A DNA stretch of 64,000 bases from an uncultured Lachnospiraceae bacterium (GTDB taxonomy: Bacteria > Bacillota > Clostridia > Lachnospirales > Lachnospiraceae): the NCBI GenBank assembly GCA_910577115.1, contig CAJTMC010000001.1, positions 124,001 to 188,000 on the forward strand, given 5' to 3'. The notes beneath the pieces are model-generated. The model was not told where the DNA came from and did no database searches. It was given only the letters and a program-made list of their open reading frames with translations. A program made the translations under genes and the position numbers. Shown one piece after another: positions 1 to 8,012 of this stretch (position 1 is the first letter of the stretch; every line of letters begins with the position of its first letter).

Positions 1-2535
1 GAGTGCAGCTGCTCCCGATGCCGAGATGTCGGACAGGCTGTCAGAAAGCTTTAAGATCTCCTTTTTAATCGTCTCTTTTTCCGCATCGGTCAACGAGCTC
101 CAGCGTTTCATGGAGCCGTCGCTGTTTTGTATGATTGACTTAATTTTATCAATTGATGCTTTGACACTGTTGACCGAATCCGAAAGATCCTTTACCGAAT
201 CTGCCACATTTTCAAGCGCTGTCTCTGCCGCCTGCCCTTTATTCTGCTTTTTAAAGCTTATTTTTACTGTACAGGGCTGAACGGATTTTGAGATGTTAAA
301 TGTATAGGCTGTACCGTTCGCTTTTTGTTTGGAAATCGAAATCTTCTTGTTTTTGCTATCCCTGACCGTCGGGTTTCCACTCAGCTCATAGCCCTCATAT
401 GGTGCTATGGTCAGCGTTACCACACCGTCAGTCCTACAGGTATAGGAAGCCGTACCGCCAAGATTCGATGAAAGCATAATCAACGCAGTTGTCACCTGAT
501 TGTCATCTTCAACCGCCGATGACGGCTCACTGCTTTCTGTTTCCGATTCCTGCACCGTTGTACTTTCTTTCTCAGACTGTATTGTACTTTCGCTTTCCTG
601 CGTATCCGATGCAGCATCAGATGTCTCATTTGCCATCGTTTCCGTACTGCTTGGCGTCGTCTCTTCACTTTCTTTGCTGTTTTCTACAAAATCTGTAGTC
701 GACGTACTGTCCGCAGCTTCTTCCGCAGCAGGAACGGTGGACACTGGTGTTTCCTCTCTTACAGCCTCTTGTGCCGCATCATCCTCTGCCCCGCCGCTTG
801 GCGCTGCCGTTTCTTTTTCGGCTTCCTCTGCCACTTCCGTTACTGTCTCGTCTCCTGCCGCACCGTCTATTGTATTGAGACTGCTGACACCTGACGACTG
901 AAATGTTCCTGTATGTTCAAACTCTGCCGTCACTAAGACATTATTCTTTGGCATTACAAACGTATAAACACCGTTTCCAACATCTGTAAATGCGATCTTT
1001 TTGCCGTTCTTATCCTTAACGTCAAACGAATTGTTTTTCATTCTGTAATCCGGATCGGGAGTTACCGTAACCGTTACCGTATCCCCCTCTGCGGGCTCCA
1101 TCTTGTCACAGGTAAGCTTCCCGCCTACTGTCGTCACAAGGGAAATGCGCTTATATTCCGTAGGCTTATAAGCGTCTGATGTAATGTTCAAATCATCTTT
1201 CAGATCATCAATAATACCGTTCAGATTCGACAACTCATTAAGCGCCGCATTGACGTGATCCGTTATATTCGGAAACATGTCAATTACATAGTCCATGCGG
1301 TCTCCAAACGCATTCACCTGATCCAGATTGTCATCTACAAAATCCGTCAGCTGCGTCACAAGTTCATCACCCGTATCAACCGCTTTTTCGGCATAATCCT
1401 GAAGGGAATCAACATCCTTTTTCAGCACATTTTTTGTATTCTGAATATCATCAAGCGTTTTGTCAATCACATCATGCAGCTTATTGATTGCACTTCGCAG
1501 CGATTCCGCCTCATTTACTTCAATAAACGGCTCCATCTGCCCGACAATGCCTCCCACGTCCTTGCGTCCGTAAACCTCGCCGTTATTTGTGCACGACCAC
1601 ACCATTCCCGCCTGTCTGCCTGCGATTCCGCCGATATTATAGCCGGAATGCTCATATCCTACTTTTCCCGCATTGGTACATCTTGAAATCATTCCGTCGG
1701 AATACCCTGCAATACCGCCCGCGTCTACGCCGCTGTAGATTTCTGTTTCGTCTTCATCAACACTGATGCTTAAGAAGATGCCTGTGCCAAGCTCATCATC
1801 CTCTTCCACCCATTCCGTATTGTCATTGATGCCGGCATTGTTTGTGCAGAAATTAATCACACCATGATTGATGCCCGCGATTCCGCCTGTCGAATAATTT
1901 CCTAAAATGCGTCCCTTTGCCGTACAGTTTAAAATGGTTCCGCTGCTCTCATTTATGCCCACGAGACCGCCAATTGTATCGCGGCCTTTGACCGTTCCCT
2001 GAAATGTACAGTTTTTGATTGTACCGTAATTGACGCCGCACAAACCGCCAATGCATTCCTCCTCGTCGTCGGCCTCTAAATTCCCTTTAAGTGTTAAATT
2101 TTTAACAATTCCACTACTCTCAATGTGGCGGAAAAATCCTGTCACATAACCTGCACCCATATGGTTAAATCCCGATATGGTGTGTCCTTCCCCATCAAAA
2201 ATGCCGCTGAACACAGGAATTGACTGAAAATCCTTCACATCCTTCAAATCGATATCCGTCTTGAGCACAACCGACTTATTTTTCGACCACGTATCAACAT
2301 AACAGTTTTCCGCAAGCGCAAACAAATCTGCCGCCGTATTGATTTCAATCGTTTCATATATAACAGCCTCCTGCTCTTCCCCGTCTTTTGAATTCTCCGA
2401 GGCAGTTTCTGAACCCTCTGCTTCTGCTGCAGAAGTTTCCGCCGCAATCACATAATTCGAAGGAAGCATGCCAACCGTGAGCACTGCTGACAGAAACAAT
2501 GCTAAAATTCTGTTTTTATTCAATTTCCTGACCAT
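1..2535 (-). CDS. Secreted GLUG-repeat surface protein (partial, C-terminus beyond window)
   Basis: An open frame runs from ATG at 2535 to the window edge, giving 845 codons without a stop. The N-terminus (MVRKLNKNRILALFLSAVLT...) looks like a Sec signal peptide with cleavage near residue 31. Residues about 100-290 carry repeated GGLxGxN/GGIAGxN motifs (GGLCGVN, GGLVGIN, GGIAGIN, GGIAGY, GGIVGQ), typical of GLUG beta-helix repeats in surface proteins. A helical stretch follows, then a repeat ending in MPKNNVLVTAEF, a Ser/Thr/Glu-rich low-complexity linker around residues 550-680, and a second beta repeat. The start overlaps the end of the MMPL gene by 20 bases and has AAGGAGG upstream, so the two are probably co-transcribed. 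Surface location is inferred; no anchor is visible because the C-terminus is missing. Confidence 0.85.
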   Translation of the reverse strand, partial: MVRKLNKNRILALFLSAVLTVGMLPSNYVIAAETSAAEAEGSETASENSKDGEEQEAVIYETIEINTAADLFALAENCYVDTWSKNKSVVLKTDIDLKDVKDFQSIPVFSGIFDGEGHTISGFNHMGAGYVTGFFRHIESSGIVKNLTLKGNLEADDEEECIGGLCGVNYGTIKNCTFQGTVKGRDTIGGLVGINESSGTILNCTAKGRILGNYSTGGIAGINHGVINFCTNNAGINDNTEWVEEDDELGTGIFLSISVDEDETEIYSGVDAGGIAGYSDGMISRCTNAGKVGYEHSGYNIGGIAGRQAGMVWSCTNNGEVYGRKDVGGIVGQMEPFIEVNEAESLRSAINKLHDVIDKTLDDIQNTKNVLKKDVDSLQDYAEKAVDTGDELVTQLTDFVDDNLDQVNAFGDRMDYVIDMFPNITDHVNAALNELSNLNGIIDDLKDDLNITSDAYKPTEYKRISLVTTVGGKLTCDKMEPAEGDTVTVTVTPDPDYRMKNNSFDVKDKNGKKIAFTDVGNGVYTFVMPKNNVLVTAEFEHTGTFQSSGVSSLNTIDGAAGDETVTEVAEEAEKETAAPSGGAEDDAAQEAVREETPVSTVPAAEEAADSTSTTDFVENSKESEETTPSSTETMANETSDAASDTQESESTIQSEKESTTVQESETESSEPSSAVEDDNQVTTALIMLSSNLGGTASYTCRTDGVVTLTIAPYEGYELSGNPTVRDSKNKKISISKQKANGTAYTFNISKSVQPCTVKISFKKQNKGQAAETALENVADSVKDLSDSVNSVKASIDKIKSIIQNSDGSMKRWSSLTDAEKETIKKEILKLSDSLSDISASGAAAL

Positions 2536-5047
2536 TGCCCTCTTCCTCCTTATCCTTCTTAACCAATAGTTTCACATCCACATCTGCAAGATCCTCAAGC
2601 TTACGTCCGTCGTCCTCACACTGTTCCAGCTTTCCCATATTGACAAACAGGCTTGCCTCACCGCGGATAAATCCATGAATCTCACCGGTAACCGTACCAT
2701 TAATACGCCCCCTCACTACACCGTCAACGCGCATCAAGCCCGATGTTCGCTCAAGCTTAAGCGGCATGGAAACAGCAAACGAGGTTTTGTCAATAATCTT
2801 TTCACCCACCAGCAGAATCTGCGGAAGAATAAACATAACAATAAAGATAGAAATAATTGTACCGCGTCCCAAGCACTGTCCGATACCGCAAACCGCACCG
2901 TCCGATGACATCCGGCCAATAAATATTCCCGCAAGCGCAAGCATCGTACCCGATGTGACAATGGTCGGAAACGCAAAGTTCATTGTCTCTATAATCGCGT
3001 CCTTTTTGGACATCTTATCCTTCAGCTCCATAAATCGTCCTGAAATCACAATCGCATAGTCGATGTTTGCACCCATTTGAATCGATGAAACAATCATTGA
3101 ACTAAGGAAAAACACGTTCTTTTGCTGAACTGCCGGAAACGAAAAATTCACCCAGATTGCTCCTTGAATAACCGCAATCAAAAGCACAGGCATACCTGCC
3201 GACATGAATGTAAACAAAAGCACTACCATAACCGCAAGAATGGACATCACGTTGACAACCGTGTTATCGCGCTTAAAGGTTTTGTAGAGGTCATACTGGC
3301 TTGTCGCTTCACCCGGTATCAAAATCTGCACATCTTCATAATATTTATTGGCAATCGTGTGCATTTCATCCAAAAACGCAAACGTTTCATCTCCCTCCTC
3401 CGGGAGCGTGAGGTAGATAAGCATTCGGCTGTACTTCTCACCCTGAAGCTGGTCTAAGGCAATCTGCATCTTAGTATGTGCATCCTCCAGGTCCTCCATC
3501 AAGTCATCGTCGAGCGTCACATAGCCCTCCTCAACCTCATCATACAAGAACATCACAATGTCAATTAAAGGCACACTGTAATTTGAAAATCCATTGATAA
3601 TCTTTGCATAATTTTCATCATTGACAGCATACGCCATATATAAAACTTCTGCCATCTCATAGTCCAGTTCCATAAGTTCCGAGAATTCCCGCGCAGTCAG
3701 CTTGTCGGTCAACATGTAACCGTCCATCGCCTCCGTGTTTGCAAGACCTTGTGAATGGTCAACCTCCTCCCTTGCATCAATTTCCCGCAGAAGCCTTCTT
3801 TCCTTATCATAATTCCCTGCCGGGACAATCAGAGCCACAAAATTGTCCGTGCCAAAGCTCTCATCAATCAGTTCATCAACAAGCATTGCTTCACTCTGAA
3901 CAGGTGTTTCAAGCATTGTGTACCCATACACATATGGGCATCGCGACTGAATGAAATATGCCACAATAATGACAATTAAGAAAAGCACCGGCACCACATA
4001 TCTTGTCTTGTAAGCAAACTTTCCGACAAACGGAATTTCCGGGATAAAGCTTTTGTGCTTTGTCTTATCCATTGCCTTACCAAAGAGCATAATCAAACCA
4101 GGCATTAACAGGAACACGGCAAGAAGGCTCAAAAGAATCGCCCGAATCAGGCAGGCTGCCATATCAACACCAATGCCAAACTGCATGAACATCATCGCCA
4201 TCAGGCCGCCCATTGTGGTAAGAGAACTGGAAAAAATTTCCGGTATAGACTTGCTGAGTGCGACAATATCCGCCTCTCTGATTCCAAGCGTCTGATGTTC
4301 TTCCTTATAGCGGTTACAAAAAATAACTGCATAGTCAACAGACAATGCAAGCTGCAGCACAATCGTAACGGAATTAGATACGAAGGAAATTGTGCCGGTG
4401 ATAAAATTAGTCCCCTTTGTAATCAGAGCTGCCGAGCAGAAGGTCAGCAAAAGAACCGGCACCTCCGCCCATGTCTGCGAGGTGAACAGCAGTACGCTCA
4501 CAACTACAATTGCGACAAGGACGCTGATGGTTGCCATCTCCGACGCAAGCTGATCTGCAGAAGCATCTCCCATCGAGGTTGACACATAAATGTCGTAGCC
4601 TTCAAGCATTGCCTCAACCTCATCTAACGCTTCAAGCGCCCTGTCATCGTCCTCGGCATATCCAAAGGTGATGTTGTAAAGTGCCGAAAAGTTGTTGTAA
4701 TACTCTGTCGTATTTTCAAAGTCAAGCATGATGACAGAATCTAAAGCTTCTATTTTCTCATACAGCATATACGCCTCATCATATGGAATATTCGTCACCA
4801 TAACCTTCGCTGTACCATATGTAATAAACTGCTCCTCCATCAGGTCAAGTCCCTGACTGGTCTCCGTCGTATCGGGCAGGTATGCAGACAACGCATTTTC
4901 TACCTTTACCCAGTTCATGGATACCAGTGAAAAAATAATTGCGATTCCAAACAGCAGGAAAAAAAGATTTCTCCTGTCTACAATAAAGGTCGCAACCTTC
5001 AACATAAAATTGCCGTCTTCTCCATTCTTGTTCAGCTTTTCTTCCAT
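2516..5047 (-). CDS. MMPL/RND-family membrane transporter
   Basis: A protein of about 843 residues with the two-times-six membrane-segment layout of RND/MMPL transporters. One N-terminal segment is followed by an extracytoplasmic domain and a cluster containing VDYAVIFCNRYKEE, then a second extracytoplasmic domain and a second cluster with the matching NIDYAIVISGRFMEL. Members export lipids, glycolipids or drugs using the proton gradient; the cargo here is unknown. I chose the ATG at 5047 (MEEKLNKNGED) because AGGAGAGG lies just upstream, rather than the ATG at 5080. The C-terminal tail has short GxVxGxIxG repeats like those of bactofilins, an odd addition for this family. It overlaps the GLUG protein gene and may help export it or a partner lipid. 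Confidence 0.85.
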   Translation of the reverse strand: MEEKLNKNGEDGNFMLKVATFIVDRRNLFFLLFGIAIIFSLVSMNWVKVENALSAYLPDTTETSQGLDLMEEQFITYGTAKVMVTNIPYDEAYMLYEKIEALDSVIMLDFENTTEYYNNFSALYNITFGYAEDDDRALEALDEVEAMLEGYDIYVSTSMGDASADQLASEMATISVLVAIVVVSVLLFTSQTWAEVPVLLLTFCSAALITKGTNFITGTISFVSNSVTIVLQLALSVDYAVIFCNRYKEEHQTLGIREADIVALSKSIPEIFSSSLTTMGGLMAMMFMQFGIGVDMAACLIRAILLSLLAVFLLMPGLIMLFGKAMDKTKHKSFIPEIPFVGKFAYKTRYVVPVLFLIVIIVAYFIQSRCPYVYGYTMLETPVQSEAMLVDELIDESFGTDNFVALIVPAGNYDKERRLLREIDAREEVDHSQGLANTEAMDGYMLTDKLTAREFSELMELDYEMAEVLYMAYAVNDENYAKIINGFSNYSVPLIDIVMFLYDEVEEGYVTLDDDLMEDLEDAHTKMQIALDQLQGEKYSRMLIYLTLPEEGDETFAFLDEMHTIANKYYEDVQILIPGEATSQYDLYKTFKRDNTVVNVMSILAVMVVLLFTFMSAGMPVLLIAVIQGAIWVNFSFPAVQQKNVFFLSSMIVSSIQMGANIDYAIVISGRFMELKDKMSKKDAIIETMNFAFPTIVTSGTMLALAGIFIGRMSSDGAVCGIGQCLGRGTIISIFIVMFILPQILLVGEKIIDKTSFAVSMPLKLERTSGLMRVDGVVRGRINGTVTGEIHGFIRGEASLFVNMGKLEQCEDDGRKLEDLADVDVKLLVKKDKEEEGNGQEIE

Positions 5048-5283
5048 AACAAATTTCCTCTCCTTTTCACAAAGGTTCAAGCGTATTTTCCTTTATTTCT
5101 CAAATCATTGCTTAGTATAATACATTGTGTTCTATTTTGCAATAGTGACTGTTGGTCATTTTTTAATTTTATAATTTCTTTATAATTTACTTTTCTCGAG
5201 TTTTCAGAATATTTATTACTATTATAGTGTGTTGCCGGTATCTCTGCAATATTGTGCCGGAAGTGTTTTTGGTTGTTTTTGTA

Positions 5284-5329
5284 AAAAAGTCCGATGCAAA
5301 GCAAAACGGTACTTTACATCGGACTTTTT
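5284..5329. terminator. Perfect 13-bp palindrome, likely bidirectional terminator
   Basis: Arms 5284-5296 and 5317-5329 pair perfectly around a 20-base loop (core GTCCGATG/CATCGGAC) with flanking A and T runs, so either strand would end in a U tract. It lies just after the AAA-ATPase-like pseudogene and before the MMPL gene. Its sequence resembles the palindromes beside the other two AAA-ATPase-like copies. Confidence 0.75.
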
Positions 5330-5361
5330 GGTTCTTTTCTCTTTTCTTTTTGCAGTAAGCC

Positions 5362-5669
5362 TTATACGACTGCCTCAACAATGGTCTTTGTCCCAATCTG
5401 AATCTCTTTTACTCCGGTTTCCTTATTTTTATTGAAGTTGAAACTGTGCATATACCCTTTGTCTTTATGGTAGTACTCTAATTAGGATAACCCGATGTAT
5501 ATCCATAAATTTCTTCCGCCACAGCCTTGATATTCATTCCTGTTCGATAATCTGTCTCGTATTCTTCCAACATATTCGCTATCTGACTTGCAGAGAAGCT
5601 CATATCAATATTAAACTTTGCCGCAATATTCCAAGGACAGTTATATTGAATGCCTGCCATTATTCGCAC
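5362..5669 (-). pseudogene. Decayed AAA-ATPase-like/PD-(D/E)XK gene fragment
   Basis: Two pieces of the same family as the genes at 46039 and 54748. Bases 5478-5669 encode the middle segment (YNCPWNIAAKFNIDMSFS through YTSGYP). Bases 5362 to about 5477 encode the extreme C-terminus (EYYHKDKGYMHSFNFNKNK through TIVEAVV and a stop) in another frame. The roughly 250 residues between them and the whole N-terminal ATPase half are missing, so an internal deletion with a frameshift is the simplest explanation. The rest of the spacer between 5047 and 5735 holds the terminator palindrome and AT-rich sequence with no other gene I can support. Confidence 0.85.
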
Positions 5670-5734
5670 ACTGAGTATAATTTATTTTACTATTGTGATT
5701 GAAGGATGGAAACAAAAGAAGTTCTATTGAATCA

Positions 5735-6688
5735 TTATGAATGTTTCTTTACCTGCTCCAACTCCCCGGCAAAATATTCCCCTATTTTGGAAATAAATTG
5801 AAGCGTATCCGATTTCATTATTTGGGGAAAAGCCGACAGCACCGGAGCTGTCTCGAAGCTTAGAGTACCTTTATATCTAATGTTTTGAAGTCCTCTAAGA
5901 AAACCTTCCCAGTCAGTAGACGACTTATTTTCTCTTGTCATTGTAAACGTGAACGGTATCTGATGTAAGTCAGAGATTCCGTCATTATCATGGATATGTA
6001 AAACTTTGAGCCGGTCGCCAAGTGTTGTAATAAAGCTTTCAAAGTCTATACCGACAAGATTCGCATGGCCCGTATCAAAACAAAAGCCTAAAACCTCCGC
6101 ACCGTATTTTTCATTGAAATCATCTATCCGTTGTACCGCTTTCCTGACATTACAACAAGGCCCTTCCACAAGATGGCCGCCTATACTGCCATACAAATTT
6201 TCAATGCATATTGTAATTCCCATTTCTTTTGCCATCGGCGCAATGAAATCAATAAATTTTGCCGTCTCCTGCCATTCCAATTCTTCCGAGCCTAAAAAAT
6301 GTGCCAGTTTAAAACCATGTACTACAATATACCTGCAGTCCAGATAGCGGCATATTTCCATACTTTTGGGTGCTACCTGGTTCCACAGATAATCATTCAT
6401 CTCTTTATCAGCGTTCGGTACATAAACCGGATATGGCATATGCATTTGATTGATTGTAATCCCTGCTGCCGCCGCGCCCTGCTTATGAGGCGAGAAAAAA
6501 TGCTCCAGCTCCTGAACCGACTGGTCGAAAAAAGCATTCAACTCAGACTGATAAAGTGATGTATTCATAAGATATCCGTTTAAACTGAAATCCGCACAGG
6601 AAAAGCCTGTTCGTTTTAATAATGCGAAGCCCTCCTCAGGATGGCTGTCACTTACGACATTTTTTGTTTGGACTCCAATACCAATCAT
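5735..6688 (-). CDS. Sugar phosphate isomerase/epimerase-like TIM barrel protein
   Basis: About 317 residues of the xylose-isomerase-like/AP-endonuclease-2 TIM barrel fold. Metal-site-like motifs are in order: MHMPYPVY, YIVVHGFKLAHF, ICIENLYG, GFCFDTGHANLVG and KVLHIHDND. I chose ATG 6688 (MIGIGVQTKN) because AAGGAG lies upstream and it starts one base after the stop of the preceding gene; the longer reading from 6790 lies inside that gene. It is a paralogue of the upstream protein but lacks that protein's C-terminal Rossmann module. Isomerisation or epimerisation of a sugar or polyol precursor is the likely role; the substrate is unknown. Confidence 0.8.
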   Translation of the reverse strand: MIGIGVQTKNVVSDSHPEEGFALLKRTGFSCADFSLNGYLMNTSLYQSELNAFFDQSVQELEHFFSPHKQGAAAAGITINQMHMPYPVYVPNADKEMNDYLWNQVAPKSMEICRYLDCRYIVVHGFKLAHFLGSEELEWQETAKFIDFIAPMAKEMGITICIENLYGSIGGHLVEGPCCNVRKAVQRIDDFNEKYGAEVLGFCFDTGHANLVGIDFESFITTLGDRLKVLHIHDNDGISDLHQIPFTFTMTRENKSSTDWEGFLRGLQNIRYKGTLSFETAPVLSAFPQIMKSDTLQFISKIGEYFAGELEQVKKHS

Positions 6689-6689
6689 T

Positions 6690-8003
6690 TTATTGCTCTG
6701 CTCCTTCCCAGTATTCCAGCTTGTCAAAATAGTATGACGGCATATACTCATCATTAAAATATTCAATCGGATTTTGAAGCCCCATTTCACGCAGTTGACT
6801 TTCTATTTCCTTATAATAGATATTGCAAATGAAAATTGCGCAGTCCGCCGGAAGTCCCCGCAATGCTTCCGGCGATTTGATTTCTAATCCCTCGAACTGT
6901 TCACCCCAACGGTTCCTATTATTATCGCACGTAAAAAGCGGCGGAAACTCCTCTCCATAACACTTCATATAATTCCGGCACATATTCCCTGCGCCAAAAA
7001 CAACACGTGTGTCGTATTTCTTCAAAACATTTTTCATTCCAATCTGCCATTTAAAGTATTCCGCTATTGTATTTGCAAATGGCAAAATCTGCGAACGGAG
7101 TAATGGCGGGAATGCCATTGTTGTACTGCTGAAATCCATAATAAGAGAACCGTCAAAGTCAATTTCACGCAGGCCACGAATGAGTCCCAGCCAGTCTGTC
7201 TGTGTCTGGCTGCGCTTAACACTTGTAAATGGGAGCAGTGATGATTCATTATGACCGTCACAATCACGCACAACCACTGCTTTAATGCGTTTACCAAGAG
7301 AAACGGCAAAGTCCTGCATATTCTGTCCACACAGGTTGCAAGCACCAACATCCATGCAAAAGCCAAAGCATTCCTCCCCGGCTTCTTCATTCAATCTATC
7401 AATCCATGTAATCGCTTCGTCCGCTTCTGAACAAATACCGCGAACCAAATGGCCGTTGATATCACGACATTGATTCTCAAGCAGAATTTTTACATTGCTT
7501 TCTCTTGCTATGTCTTTGAAAGCGAGATAATATTTATGATTAACTTCCCACGCATCACGAGGTTTAATTCCGGAAAAAAGCGGTTTGACAATCAACTGAC
7601 TACAACATGCTTCCTTGCAAACTTTTATACTCTCCATTACCAGCCTTGACAATAATTTTTCCAAATCGTCACGCTTTGTATTATGAAGCAAATACGGAGC
7701 GCGGGCGACCGGCATTCGGATATTATCCTTCCAGCATTGATTTAGTAATGGTGTAAAAGCAGTAATCAGTTCCTCCGGATGTTCAGAAATTTTAATCTCT
7801 TTTTTTAGTTTCTTCCTTCGGATAGATGTTTCCTTTTCTATCTTCCCAAAATTTTCCAATTCCCATGCCGAACAGCTTGTTGCCATATTAAGCAGAATTT
7901 TATCAAATCCTCCTTTTTTTAAAATCATAATCCCCTTTTGGGGACGTTCAAGACCTACATATCCCGACGATGCACATATAATATCCAACTGTTTGTCCTC
8001 CAA
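6690..8003 (-). CDS. TIM barrel sugar isomerase-like protein with C-terminal Rossmann module
   Basis: 437 residues. The N-terminal 320 form a xylose-isomerase-like TIM barrel (LIVKPLFSG, ILLENQCRDINGH, GFCMDVGACNLCG, AVVVRDCDGH), although the usual DTGH is DVGA, so the metal site may be altered. Residues about 325-425 are a Rossmann-type domain with VVFGAGNMCRNYM and a CDNNRNRWG segment after the second strand, the same module that recurs across the cluster. It sits 9 bases after the multi-domain cytidylyltransferase gene and one base before its paralogue, so all three are surely co-transcribed. The role in precursor synthesis is inferred. Confidence 0.78.
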   Translation of the reverse strand: MEDKQLDIICASSGYVGLERPQKGIMILKKGGFDKILLNMATSCSAWELENFGKIEKETSIRRKKLKKEIKISEHPEELITAFTPLLNQCWKDNIRMPVARAPYLLHNTKRDDLEKLLSRLVMESIKVCKEACCSQLIVKPLFSGIKPRDAWEVNHKYYLAFKDIARESNVKILLENQCRDINGHLVRGICSEADEAITWIDRLNEEAGEECFGFCMDVGACNLCGQNMQDFAVSLGKRIKAVVVRDCDGHNESSLLPFTSVKRSQTQTDWLGLIRGLREIDFDGSLIMDFSSTTMAFPPLLRSQILPFANTIAEYFKWQIGMKNVLKKYDTRVVFGAGNMCRNYMKCYGEEFPPLFTCDNNRNRWGEQFEGLEIKSPEALRGLPADCAIFICNIYYKEIESQLREMGLQNPIEYFNDEYMPSYYFDKLEYWEGAEQ

Positions 8004-8012
8004 ACTACTATA

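Noticed and set aside
26..901. Plus-strand ORFs opposite the left-edge gene
   Set aside because: They are antisense shadows of the GLUG protein frame, which is continuous, has a signal peptide and a ribosome site.
5077..5304. Minus-strand ORF upstream of the MMPL gene
   Set aside because: It crosses the terminator palindrome, is AT rich and has no ribosome site or family features.
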